Part shown: piece after piece, positions 1 through 8,358 of the stretch
Position numbering within the stretch: position 1 is the stretch's first letter
Layout of the letters: every line of letters begins with the position of its first letter
NCBI RefSeq assembly: GCF_000473105.1
Contig: NZ_KI421498.1
Location: 1,426,001-1,490,000 of the forward strand
Direction: 5' to 3'
DNA from: Phaeobacter inhibens DSM 16374
GTDB lineage: Bacteria; Pseudomonadota; Alphaproteobacteria; Rhodobacterales; Rhodobacteraceae
DNA: 64,000 bases
Position numbers and translations under genes: made by a program
Notes under the pieces: generated by a model
What the model saw: only the letters and a program-made list of their open reading frames with translations
Told to the model about the DNA's origin: nothing
Database searches by the model: none

Positions 1-50
1 GCTGGGCGGGTGGTCTTGACCTCCTGCCCTGCCCGTATCAAGGCTAGGCC

Positions 51-740
51 ATGCGCCGTACTGACCGCCTTTTTGATATTATCCAGATCCTGCGCGACGG
101 CAATTTGCACCGCGCGCAGGACATTGCTGAACGGCTGGAGGTATCCACCCGAACAATCTACCGCGACATGGATACGCTGGTGGCCAGCGGTGTGCCGGTC
201 GAAGGCGCGCGCGGGGTCGGCTATATGGTGCGCGAGGCAATCACCCTGCCGCCCCTCACACTCACCAGCGAGGAGTTGGAGGCGCTGAACCTTGGCATGG
301 CGATTGTTGCCGAGGCTGCCGACCCGGATCTGAAGGCTGCCGCCGAAAGGCTCGCTGCCAAGGTGGATGCGGTATTGCCAGAGCGCACTATCGCCGAAGC
401 CGATGCCTGGAAATTTGCAGTCTACCCCTTTGCCAATGTGGCGCGGGGATTTACCCAGATGCCCACACTGCGCGCAGCGATCAAGGCGCGCCAGAAGCTG
501 CATCTGACCTACAGACGCATTGATGACGCGCTGACCGAACGGGTCATCCGCCCGCTGCATATGGAATATTGGGGGCGGGTCTGGACCCTCACTGCCTGGT
601 GCGAGACACGGGAGGATTTCAGGGTATTTCGGGTTGATCTGATTGAGGCGGCCACGCCCTTACCGGAACTCTTCGTGGATGAACCGGGCAAGCGGTTGAT
701 GGATTATCAGCCCTATGCCGACACGTCCGCGCCGGGCTGA
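51..740 (+). CDS. YafY/WYL-type helix-turn-helix transcriptional regulator
   Basis: Predicted DNA-binding regulator of 229 aa. The first ~60 residues form a DeoR/HTH_11-like winged helix (MRRTDRLFDIIQIL, then a recognition segment VSTRTIYRDMDTLVASGVPV and the wing GARGVGYMV). The C-terminal half, around LHLTYRRIDDALTERVIRPLHMEYWGR, matches the WYL ligand-sensing domain seen in YafY-like proteins. The length is usual for the family. It converges with the ABC ATPase gene (9 bp between the stop codons), so its target is not clear from context; the gene upstream lies outside the window. The ATG at 51 is the first codon that keeps the complete helix-turn-helix. The effector is unknown. Confidence 0.85.
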   Translation: MRRTDRLFDIIQILRDGNLHRAQDIAERLEVSTRTIYRDMDTLVASGVPVEGARGVGYMVREAITLPPLTLTSEELEALNLGMAIVAEAADPDLKAAAERLAAKVDAVLPERTIAEADAWKFAVYPFANVARGFTQMPTLRAAIKARQKLHLTYRRIDDALTERVIRPLHMEYWGRVWTLTAWCETREDFRVFRVDLIEAATPLPELFVDEPGKRLMDYQPYADTSAPG

Positions 741-749
741 TCCGCCGCG

Positions 750-1877
750 TCAGCTGCCAGTCGGGAAAACGAAACAGCGGTTGCGGCGCACAGTCAGCCA
801 CATCACCCGTCCGGCATCCGGCAAGAAGACATTCGGTACCGTCGCCTTCAACACGCTGCCGTCAAAATCCATGCAAAACTCAACCAGGCTCTCATGTCCG
901 AGGAAGCGGGCCCGCTTGACCACGCCGCGCGCTGCAACCCCATCGCTGGGCGTCGGATGCGGACCGCGCCCGTTGCGGTCAAAATCAATGCGCAGATGCT
1001 GCGGGCGGAACACGATGTCTACCTTGGTGCCATCCGGCACGCCGGGAGCCAGAAACTGGCCAAATGGGGTTTCGGCAAGCGCCCCGTTCACCTCGGCATG
1101 CAGGACATTGGTATCGCTGAAAAACCCCACTGCCGCGCGGTCCGCCGGCCGGGTATAGACATTATAGGGCGCGCCCTGCTGTACAATTTTTCCGGATCGC
1201 ATCAGCGCGATCTCATCAGCCATCCGCATCGCCTCTTCCGGTTCATGAGTGACCAGCAAGACGGCGGCGTCCTCTTCCTTTAGCAGTGTCAGAGTTTCGT
1301 CACGAATGCCGTCGCGCAGGCGATTGTCCAACCCGGAAAACGGCTCATCCATCAGCATGATCCGCGGCTTGGGCGCCAGCGCGCGGGCCAGCGCCACGCG
1401 CTGCTGTTCACCGCCGGACAGCTGATGCGGGAATTCATCAATATACTGAGAGAGAGAGACCTTTCGCAGCAACTCTTCGACGCGGGCGCGTTTTTCGTCC
1501 TTGCTGCCCTTTAGGCCGAAGGCAACATTGTCGGCAACGCTCAGATGCGGAAACAGCGCAAAGTCCTGAAACATCAAACCGATCTCACGACGCTCCGGCG
1601 GCACGCGAAACACGGTATCGCAGATCAGCTTGCCATCGACATAGATCTCGCCGCTGTCCTGCATCTCCACCCCGGCGATCATCCGCAACGTGGTGGATTT
1701 TCCGCATCCCGACGGACCAAGCAGGCAGGTCACCTGCCCGGCCTGTATCTGCAACGACACATCATCCACCACCGCGCGCCCATCAAAGAACCGCCGCAGA
1801 TTGCGAATTTCGAGACGTGGCGCAGGGGCAGACGCGCTGTTGGTGCCAAGCATCGGATCAGGGGGAGAGGATGTCAT
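750..1877 (-). CDS. ABC transporter ATP-binding protein, Fe3+/spermidine/putrescine type (FbpC/PotA-like)
   Basis: Cytoplasmic ATPase of 375 aa that would energise an importer. Walker A GPSGCGKST (about residues 54-62), Q-loop (MFQDFALFPH), signature LSGGEQQRVALARAL, Walker B IMLMDEPFSGLD and the switch His in LLVTHEPEEAM are all present. The last ~110 residues look like a TOBE substrate-regulatory domain, as in FbpC and PotA. No permease or binding-protein gene lies within the window, so it is an orphan here; partners must be elsewhere or beyond the left edge. A (GA)n run near 1446-1462 falls in the codons for VSLS and keeps the frame. Iron or polyamine specificity cannot be told from the sequence. 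Confidence 0.85.
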   Translation of the reverse strand: MTSSPPDPMLGTNSASAPAPRLEIRNLRRFFDGRAVVDDVSLQIQAGQVTCLLGPSGCGKSTTLRMIAGVEMQDSGEIYVDGKLICDTVFRVPPERREIGLMFQDFALFPHLSVADNVAFGLKGSKDEKRARVEELLRKVSLSQYIDEFPHQLSGGEQQRVALARALAPKPRIMLMDEPFSGLDNRLRDGIRDETLTLLKEEDAAVLLVTHEPEEAMRMADEIALMRSGKIVQQGAPYNVYTRPADRAAVGFFSDTNVLHAEVNGALAETPFGQFLAPGVPDGTKVDIVFRPQHLRIDFDRNGRGPHPTPSDGVAARGVVKRARFLGHESLVEFCMDFDGSVLKATVPNVFLPDAGRVMWLTVRRNRCFVFPTGS

Positions 1878-2021
1878 GCGACCTCGTTATTCATGTCCGA
1901 CCTAAATGATCGGGCTTAGCCCGCAGATATCAACCCCACTGTTCCCATGCAAGAGAGCGGGATACCGCGCAACAGCCAGAGCGGCCCCCATATGTCATGA
2001 CAGATCAGGCCCAAAGCCCCA

Positions 2022-3152
2022 TCAGCCGTCGCGTTGATCCAGAAGATCGAACGTCAGCTCAGCGCGCGCCCGGCCATTGACCAGCAGCTCAAGCCGATGG
2101 TTACCCGGCACCAAAGTAAAGGTGCTGGCCCCGGCTTTCAGCGGATGACGTTTACTAAGGCGCGTGCTGCCGTCGGTCAGGACCGTTTGTTTCAACTTAA
2201 ACACCTTGGCTGATAATTTGCCGCCGGGGCGCTGGAAATGCAGCCGATAATCCACCAGCACGGGGGCGCCGGGGGCGCCGTCCAGATGGCAGTCAAATTG
2301 CAGAGCACCGCCAATATGCACAGGGTCATCGCGCAGCGTCAGCGTTGCGGCGAGAGGCATGTCCGGGTCATACCCCAGCATCTGCATCGCGCCGCTGTGC
2401 CCCGCCTTCACCAACCCACGCAGCGCATGGGCTGTCATCCAGGCCAGCTCTTGCGGGCGCTGACGGCCTGCCGCCTGCCAGCTGCGCAGCCGATCCAGCA
2501 CCAGCTCCGGATCCTTTTTCGAGATATCGTTGAGGTGATTGGCCACTGAACGCGTCACATAGCGGGTCGGGTCAGCGTGGAGCTGATCCAGCAGCGGCAA
2601 GGGCTGCACCAATGAGAGCGGAACCGATTGGCCCCAAGGCAGCCTTGGCCGGGTGCCTTCGCTGACCAGCCGCCGAACGTGGTAGTTCTCACTGGTGGCC
2701 CAGCGCTGCATCACGGACAATGTCTGATCGGTCCAATGGGAGAGGAACGGCCGGATGGCCCATTCCATGGAAAACCGCTGGGTGATCTCCGACAGCAGCT
2801 GCAGCGACAGGTCCGGTGCGGCCTCCAGCCCCCGCAGAACCACAAACTCCCCCAGCGGCGCAAAGATGAAATCGCCGAAATCATCATCCGACAGGCTGGG
2901 ATCCAGTGGCGGCGGCAGTGCTCGCCGCAGAACGGGTGCAGCGGTCTCCAGATCAGCAGGCAGATGACCGGCCAGCACCTCTGCAATCAGGCTGATGCGC
3001 TCCTTCAGCTCCAGATCCGGAAGCCGAGCCATCACCTCAGCCTCAAAGCCCGTAGCGTCAAATTCGGAATCCGCCGCCGCGAAAAGGCCCGCCAGATAAC
3101 GGGTCTTCTCCTGATTAAACAGTTGATCCTTCAATGAGAAACCGGATGCCAT
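2022..3152 (-). CDS. alkC: AlkC-like DNA glycosylase (HEAT repeats plus C-terminal Ig-like domain)
   Basis: 376 aa. The N-terminal ~250 residues are helical HEAT-like repeats typical of the AlkC/AlkD superfamily of DNA alkylation repair glycosylases (WATSENYHVRRLVSEGTRPR and YVTRSVANHLNDISKKDPEL are characteristic). The last ~100 residues, from about DMPLAATLTL, read as a beta-sandwich rich in alternating hydrophobics. This fits the Ig-like domain known in some AlkC proteins that remove alkylated bases without base flipping. The gene lies 12 bp downstream of an SDR gene on the same strand and is probably co-transcribed with it. The ATG at 3152 follows a GGGGTGGG stretch. Family assignment is fairly firm; substrate range is inferred. 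Confidence 0.8.
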   Translation of the reverse strand: MASGFSLKDQLFNQEKTRYLAGLFAAADSEFDATGFEAEVMARLPDLELKERISLIAEVLAGHLPADLETAAPVLRRALPPPLDPSLSDDDFGDFIFAPLGEFVVLRGLEAAPDLSLQLLSEITQRFSMEWAIRPFLSHWTDQTLSVMQRWATSENYHVRRLVSEGTRPRLPWGQSVPLSLVQPLPLLDQLHADPTRYVTRSVANHLNDISKKDPELVLDRLRSWQAAGRQRPQELAWMTAHALRGLVKAGHSGAMQMLGYDPDMPLAATLTLRDDPVHIGGALQFDCHLDGAPGAPVLVDYRLHFQRPGGKLSAKVFKLKQTVLTDGSTRLSKRHPLKAGASTFTLVPGNHRLELLVNGRARAELTFDLLDQRDG

Positions 3153-3164
3153 CTGCCCACCCCG

Positions 3165-3944
3165 TCAAATGGTCATATTGGTGGCACCGCCATCCAGCAG
3201 GATGTTCTGACCAATAATGAAACCCGCATGCTGTGAGCAGAGGAAGGCGCAAGTGGCCCCAAACTCCTGCCGCGTACCGTAGCGACCGGCAGGAATGCTC
3301 GCGGCGCGCTGTTCAGCGGCCTGTTCAAGGGAAATCCCCTGCTGCTGGGCCACACCGGTATCCAGCGAGACCGCTCGATCCGTGGCGTGGATGCCGGGCA
3401 GCAGGTTGTTGATGGTCACGCCCTGCGCCGCGACCTGACGGGAAGTGCCTGCTACATAGCCGGTAAGCCCGGTACGTGCCGCATTCGAGAGGCCCAGAAC
3501 CGGGATTGGAGCCTTCACCGATTGTGACGTGATATTGACCACCCGGCCCCAGCCGCGCTCCATCATGCCGGGGACCAGCGCCTTGATCAGCGCGATGGGC
3601 GTCAGCATGTTGGCATCCAGCGCCTTGATAAAATCTTCGCGCCCCCAATCGGACCACAGCCCCGGCGGCGGACCGCCTGCGTTGGTCACCAGAATATCCA
3701 CGCCCTCGGCGGCAGCGATGACCTTGGCCTGCCCCGCCTCGGTTGTGACATCAGCCGCGATGGCTTCCACATTGACGCCATGAGCATCCCGGATTGACTG
3801 AGCCGAGGCCAGAAGCGCCTCCGCCCCCCGCGCGTTCATCACCAGATCCACCCCGGCCTCAGCCAGGGCCTCCGCACAGCCGAGACCCAGTCCCTTGCTG
3901 CTGGCGCAGACCAATGCCCGCTTTCCCGCCAATCCCAAATCCAT
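3165..3944 (-). CDS. SDR-family oxidoreductase, atypical (lacks the YxxxK motif)
   Basis: Rossmann-fold protein of 259 aa. The cofactor-binding motif near the N-terminus is ASSKGLGLG in place of TGxxxGxG, NAGG is present in the LVTNAGGPPP segment, and the tail LDGGATNMTI is typical of FabG-like SDRs. In place of the catalytic YxxxK the sequence reads VLGLSNAAR, so both Tyr and Lys seem to be lost. This matches the BKR_like SDR subgroup that lacks the classical tetrad, so oxidoreductase activity is not assured. I chose the ATG at 3944 because AGGGAG lies 6 bp upstream and the Rossmann fold starts directly after it; the open frame extends 14 codons further upstream. It probably forms an operon with the downstream AlkC-like gene. 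Confidence 0.8.
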   Translation of the reverse strand: MDLGLAGKRALVCASSKGLGLGCAEALAEAGVDLVMNARGAEALLASAQSIRDAHGVNVEAIAADVTTEAGQAKVIAAAEGVDILVTNAGGPPPGLWSDWGREDFIKALDANMLTPIALIKALVPGMMERGWGRVVNITSQSVKAPIPVLGLSNAARTGLTGYVAGTSRQVAAQGVTINNLLPGIHATDRAVSLDTGVAQQQGISLEQAAEQRAASIPAGRYGTRQEFGATCAFLCSQHAGFIIGQNILLDGGATNMTI

Positions 3945-4239
3945 GATATATCTCCCTGTTGCGCCGCGATATCGTGCTCCGGCCATGCAGTTTATAGGCC
4001 GGGATCATACACCGTTTTTGTCGCGGCGGAGCTTGCACCCTTGTCCCGGTATTGGCCAGCCCAAACACCAATCGCAGGTGCCGATGCTGCCGCGAAACGG
4101 TCTGCGCCCTGCGCGTGGCCGTCTTTCGGTTCTGCTGGCTTCGCAAAACCACCCCCGTCTGGTCCGCATCTCGCCACATTTCCCGACAAAATGGGAGATC
4201 ACACGCGCAGGACGCGCGCCGCTATTGGTTAGGTTATCC

Positions 4240-5256
4240 ATGCTGACACAGCTGCATCAGACCCCCGTCGCTGCCCAAACGCTACCGGTGTTCGCGGCGG
4301 CTGATTTCTGCGTCGAAATTGGGGCCAATATGGGCGACAGCCTGGGGGTCTACGACGATCTGCAACTGGATGATGTCTATCAGCTGACCCGCAACACCCC
4401 ACCTCGCCAGATTGGTTTGACAGCGCGCCCGGATGGGCGGCTTGCCCTGGATGAGGGGACCGCAACCGGCACCCCGGGTGCGCGCCTGCATCTTGATTGC
4501 CTGCTGACACTAATGCCCGATATTGGCGCCAATGTTGAGGCTCTGGTCATAGTCGAGGTTGACGAAGATGGGTTGATCGCTGCGATCTATTTGTTGCCGC
4601 TTTCGCCACTGCGCCAGCAGACCGGTTATACGCTGGTGCGCAAGACACGCGAGGGCACACGTCAGCGGCTCGCGCAGCTGGCCTGCGTCTCCTTCACGCG
4701 CGGCACCCATATTACCCTGGACACTGGCGCCCAGCGGCCGATTGAGGACCTTGTGGTCGGTGACCGGGTTCTGACGCGCGATGACGGTGCCCAAGACGTG
4801 CGCTGGATCGGCCAATGTACAAGCCGCGCTGTCGGTGAAATGGCCCCGATCCTGATCCGGGCCGGCGCGCTCAACAATGAAAATGATCTCCTGGTCAGCC
4901 CGGACCACCGATTGTTGGTGCATCCCCGCCGCGACATCCGCCGCAGGGGCCGCCCTGATCATCTGGTTCGGGCGAGAGAGCTGGTGAACGGGATTGATAT
5001 CTTTGAACAAAGTGGCGGCTTTGTGGATTACTTCCAGCTGTTATTCGATCGCCATCAGATCGTATTCGCCGAAGGGATCGCCGCTGAAAGCCTCCTGCTC
5101 AACCCCTTGACGCGTGCCGCGCTGCCGCAGGAAAACCTGAGCCGGACGCCGGGCCTGTTGCTGGGCCATCAGCGGGTGGCCTCTGGCCTTGATATTCGAC
5201 CGGCGCTGATGGAACGCGGTCAGGCCGTAGCCGGGTTGAAGCGCCGCGTCATGTGA
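4240..5256 (+). CDS. Hint-domain protein (stand-alone, Rhodobacterales type)
   Basis: 338 aa. Residues ~1-145 form a unique N-terminal region (VYDDLQLDDVYQL, then LHLDCLLTLM). A Hint (hedgehog/intein) autoprocessing fold follows: the start nucleophile Cys149 in ACVSFTRGTHI, RPIEDLVVGDRVLTRD, VRWIG, a SPDHRLLV block with His223, and YFQLLFDRHQIVFAEGIAAESLL near the end. No signal peptide is evident. Many Rhodobacterales proteins share this architecture and their role is unknown; self-cleavage is plausible because the Cys and His positions are kept, but not shown. The ATG at 4240 is preceded by TTAGG and begins where family-like sequence starts. The upstream 295 bp (3945-4239) hold no convincing gene. 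A second Hint protein lies near 42.1 kb. Confidence 0.8.
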   Translation: MLTQLHQTPVAAQTLPVFAAADFCVEIGANMGDSLGVYDDLQLDDVYQLTRNTPPRQIGLTARPDGRLALDEGTATGTPGARLHLDCLLTLMPDIGANVEALVIVEVDEDGLIAAIYLLPLSPLRQQTGYTLVRKTREGTRQRLAQLACVSFTRGTHITLDTGAQRPIEDLVVGDRVLTRDDGAQDVRWIGQCTSRAVGEMAPILIRAGALNNENDLLVSPDHRLLVHPRRDIRRRGRPDHLVRARELVNGIDIFEQSGGFVDYFQLLFDRHQIVFAEGIAAESLLLNPLTRAALPQENLSRTPGLLLGHQRVASGLDIRPALMERGQAVAGLKRRVM

Positions 5257-5446
5257 CCGCCCGCTTCCAATTTGCGCGATCTGTAGGAGGCCACCGGTCC
5301 AACGGCGAATGCGCATGGCCTCAACAGATGCTGAAAAATTCAGCACGCGGGGGCGAGAATTTACGATTTTTGATGGAAGTCCCCGTGATAATTCCAACAC
5401 ATGGGCCAAACGCCCCGATGTGGAATTTATGGAACTTTGCCTGACT

Positions 5447-5878
5447 ATGACGAAACGAGACCTTGTGCAGCGCTGGTTTTCCGAGGTTTGGGAAAATCGC
5501 GACATGTCCACATTTGCCGAGATGCTTGCCCCCTCACTCGAGAATACGGAACTGCTGGATGGGCTGACCAACCCGCGCAAGGATTATCCTGTCCTGATTG
5601 AGGTTGTTCACAAGCTGGCGGGTGAGTTGCGGGTGCAGATACTGCATTACATGGAAGATGGCGACTGGACCTCTACGCGCTACCTGCTGACATCCGATGG
5701 CCCGGACGGGATCACACCTGTTCATGCTGAGGGGATCATGATGATTCGTTTTGAAGGCGACAGGATCGCCGAACTGACGTCCCGGTTTGACGCCTTCGCC
5801 TTCTTTGAGCAGCTGGGGCAACTGCCCGCAGATGCAATGCCAGCCTGTCTCGCCGGGCAGGCCCTGATCTGGGATTGA
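5447..5878 (+). CDS. SnoaL-like / NTF2-family polyketide-cyclase-like protein
   Basis: A 143-aa protein with the alpha+beta barrel pattern of the SnoaL/NTF2-like superfamily: an N-terminal helix (RDLVQRWFSEVWENRD), a central helix-strand block, and final strands ending in GIMMIRFEGDRIAELTSRFD. Members range from small cyclases and isomerases to non-enzymatic ligand binders, so no reaction can be given. The open frame reaches back to an ATG at 5309 that would add 46 residues, but that segment has no family character and its AGGAGG (5285-5290) is 18 bp away. ATGs at 5429 and 5447 are the likelier starts. A terminator follows at 5908. Confidence 0.65.
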   Translation: MTKRDLVQRWFSEVWENRDMSTFAEMLAPSLENTELLDGLTNPRKDYPVLIEVVHKLAGELRVQILHYMEDGDWTSTRYLLTSDGPDGITPVHAEGIMMIRFEGDRIAELTSRFDAFAFFEQLGQLPADAMPACLAGQALIWD

Positions 5879-5907
5879 AACACCGGCCCCGATTGTCTGC
5901 AATGCAA

Positions 5908-5929
5908 AGGGGGCCTGCCCCCTGTTTTT
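5908..5929 (+). terminator. Rho-independent terminator after the SnoaL-like gene
   Basis: The inverted repeat AGGGGG...CCCCCT closes a 4-nt loop and is followed by GTTTTTC. It sits 30 bp after the stop at 5878 and 36 bp before prfC, separating the two transcripts. Confidence 0.75.
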
Positions 5930-5965
5930 CTTGCCTCGGCGCGCCATCCTGATATACGCGCGCTC

Positions 5966-7573
5966 ATGCTCGATACCGTCCCAAACCGCCCCGACCTGCC
6001 GGCTGAAATCGCCCGGCGCCGCACCTTTGCGATCATCTCGCATCCGGATGCCGGTAAAACCACGCTGACTGAGAAGTTCCTGCTTTATGGTGGTGCTATT
6101 CAGATGGCCGGTCAGGTGCGCGCCAAGGGTGAGGCCCGGCGTACGCGCTCAGACTTCATGCAGATGGAGAAGGATCGCGGCATTTCCGTTTCGGCCTCCG
6201 CGATGTCGTTTGACTACGCCAACTACCGCTTCAACCTGGTGGACACGCCCGGTCACTCCGACTTTTCGGAAGATACCTATCGCACGCTGACAGCGGTGGA
6301 TGCGGCCGTCATGGTCATCGACGGTGCCAAAGGTGTGGAAAGCCAGACCCAGAAACTTTTTGAGGTCTGCCGCCTGCGGGATCTGCCGATCCTGACCTTC
6401 TGTAACAAGATGGACCGCGAAAGCCGCGACACGTTTGAGATCATTGATGAGATTCAGCAGAACCTCGCGATTGACGTGACACCTGCCAGCTGGCCTATCG
6501 GCGTCGGTCGCGATTTCATCGGCTGTTACGACATGCTGCGCGACCGGCTGGAACTGATGGACCGCGCGGATCGCAACAAAATCGCCGAGAGCATTGAGAT
6601 CAACGGTCTGGACGATCCCCAACTGGCCGAGCACGTACCGGAACACCTGCTGGAAAAGCTGCTTGAAGAGGTCGAAATGGCCCGTGAGCTGCTGCCGACA
6701 CTTGATCCGCAGTCGGTTCTTGAAGGTCACATGACCCCGATCTGGTTCGGCTCCGCGATCAACTCCTTTGGCGTCAAGGAGTTGATGGACGGCATCAGCA
6801 CCTATGGTCCTGAACCCCAGCCCCAAAATGCGCAGCCCCGCGAGATCGCACCGGACGAAACCAAAGTCGCCGGTTTTGTGTTCAAGGTGCAAGCCAATAT
6901 GGACCCCAAGCACCGCGACCGCGTGGCCTTTGTCCGGCTGGCCTCAGGCCATTTCAAACGCGGCATGAAGCTTACACATGTACGCAGCAAGAAACCCATG
7001 GCGATTTCCAACCCGGTCCTGTTCCTGGCCTCAGATCGCGAATTGGCGGAGGAAGCCTGGGCCGGGGATATCATCGGTATCCCAAACCATGGCCAGTTGC
7101 GCATTGGTGACACTTTGACCGAAGGTGAGGCGCTGCGCGTAAGTGGCATCCCCTCCTTTGCGCCAGAACTGTTGCAGGGCGTACGCGCGGGCGACCCGAT
7201 GAAGGCCAAGCATCTGGAAAAGGCACTGATGCAGTTCGCCGAGGAAGGTGCTGCCAAGGTGTTCAAACCCTCAATCGGATCCGGCTTTATCGTTGGCGTC
7301 GTCGGTCAATTGCAATTCGAAGTGCTCGCCAGTCGGATCGAAATGGAATACGGCCTGCCGGTCCGCTTCGAGGCCTCTCAATTCACCTCAGCCCGCTGGG
7401 TCAACGGTGACAAGCTGGCGCTGGACAAGTTCATCAACACCAACAAACAGCACATCGCCTATGACAATGATGGAGACGTCGTCTATCTGACGCGGCTTCA
7501 GTGGGATATCGACCGGGTCGAGCGCGATTATCCGGACTTGAAACTGACCGCGACCAAGGAGATGATGGTCTAA
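5966..7573 (+). CDS. prfC: Peptide chain release factor 3 (RF3)
   Basis: Translational GTPase of 535 aa that recycles RF1/RF2 from the ribosome after termination. G1 HPDAGKTT lies at ~26-33, the switch region SDFMQMEKDRGISV follows, G3 is DTPGHSDF (~92), and G4 is NKMDRESRD (~146). The rest covers domain II and the EF-G-like C-terminal domain (SIGSGFIVGVVGQLQFEVL), which distinguishes RF3 from EF-G and LepA. Length is normal for the family. The terminator at 5908 lies just upstream, so it has its own promoter; the next gene starts 38 bp after the stop and may share the transcript. Confidence 0.97.
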   Translation: MLDTVPNRPDLPAEIARRRTFAIISHPDAGKTTLTEKFLLYGGAIQMAGQVRAKGEARRTRSDFMQMEKDRGISVSASAMSFDYANYRFNLVDTPGHSDFSEDTYRTLTAVDAAVMVIDGAKGVESQTQKLFEVCRLRDLPILTFCNKMDRESRDTFEIIDEIQQNLAIDVTPASWPIGVGRDFIGCYDMLRDRLELMDRADRNKIAESIEINGLDDPQLAEHVPEHLLEKLLEEVEMARELLPTLDPQSVLEGHMTPIWFGSAINSFGVKELMDGISTYGPEPQPQNAQPREIAPDETKVAGFVFKVQANMDPKHRDRVAFVRLASGHFKRGMKLTHVRSKKPMAISNPVLFLASDRELAEEAWAGDIIGIPNHGQLRIGDTLTEGEALRVSGIPSFAPELLQGVRAGDPMKAKHLEKALMQFAEEGAAKVFKPSIGSGFIVGVVGQLQFEVLASRIEMEYGLPVRFEASQFTSARWVNGDKLALDKFINTNKQHIAYDNDGDVVYLTRLQWDIDRVERDYPDLKLTATKEMMV

Positions 7574-7611
7574 GACCCGTTTCCCAGATCACCGGTGACA
7601 CCAGACCCGCC

Positions 7612-8358
7612 ATGGATATCGACAACGAAAACTATCCTGGCGGGTTCTATAAATTGCTGCGGCAGCTCGAAAAGAAAGAGGTCCCTTTTGTGGACCCGCT
7701 ATCGGCCCTGCCGGCGGCGGATGCCGATTTGGCCATTCTCTTCCGTCCGCTGATAAATCCCGCCCCTGCGTCGGCGACGCAGAAGGACCTGCCAAGTCAT
7801 CATATCGCGCATAAGTGGCAGTCACTGCGGGAAGAGTTTGCAGGCGATCCAGAAATCTGGGCGCTCCACGCGCTCTGTATTGCGATCCTGCGCCGCCGGG
7901 AGGCGCCACCTGAGGCGCGGGCGCTGTTCCTGCGGATCTGGGCGGAGCATGGGGCCGCGCTGGCGGCGCGCCTGCCCACCCGTTGGCTGATTTCGGCGGC
8001 GACCACCTTTGCCGATCATGGCGAAACGATAGACCAGCGGCTTGGTGGGCAAGGGCTGCAGATGCTGTTCCATATGATCAAGCTGCACGACAGTGAACGG
8101 AGATTGTCCGGGCGGCCAACGGACAGTGGCCTGCCCCGTGTGAAAGGCAAGGATCTGGACGACATCGGCCTGGGCATGACGCCCTACCACCTGCCCTATG
8201 GCGATCTGGATCGGCATATGCTGGCCCGGTTGTGGCGGTATGGCGAACAGGATCCAGTGCTGCAGCCACTTGCCGTCAAGATGCTGCGTATGGTGATGGA
8301 AGATCCCCGCAGCATTTTCGGACGCATTCAGCGCTACAAGGCGCATCACAAATCATGA
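7612..8358 (+). CDS. Conserved hypothetical protein coupled to a glycosyltransferase gene
   Basis: 248 aa, not recognised. It is soluble, without signal peptide or membrane span. It begins MDIDNENYPGGFYKLLRQLE and has a Pro/Ala-rich stretch around residues 40-60. The middle is helical (RRREAPPEARALFLRIWAEH) and the end (DGRSIFGRIQRY-like, MVMEDPRSIFGRIQRYKAHH) is basic. The ATG at 7612 is chosen because the reading upstream of it overlaps prfC and looks non-coding in that frame. The stop overlaps the start of the glycosyltransferase gene (ATGA at 8355-8358), so the two are translationally coupled and may act together. Function unknown. Confidence 0.7.
   Translation: MDIDNENYPGGFYKLLRQLEKKEVPFVDPLSALPAADADLAILFRPLINPAPASATQKDLPSHHIAHKWQSLREEFAGDPEIWALHALCIAILRRREAPPEARALFLRIWAEHGAALAARLPTRWLISAATTFADHGETIDQRLGGQGLQMLFHMIKLHDSERRLSGRPTDSGLPRVKGKDLDDIGLGMTPYHLPYGDLDRHMLARLWRYGEQDPVLQPLAVKMLRMVMEDPRSIFGRIQRYKAHHKS

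Noticed and set aside
1446-1462. (GA)n run in the ABC ATPase gene as a phase-variable switch.
   Set aside because: Too short; codons are conserved in the expected place of the domain and the frame is intact.
3895-4239. An N-terminal extension of the first Hint protein.
   Set aside because: Basic, overlaps the SDR start in another frame and has no family-like sequence; the start at 4240 fits better.
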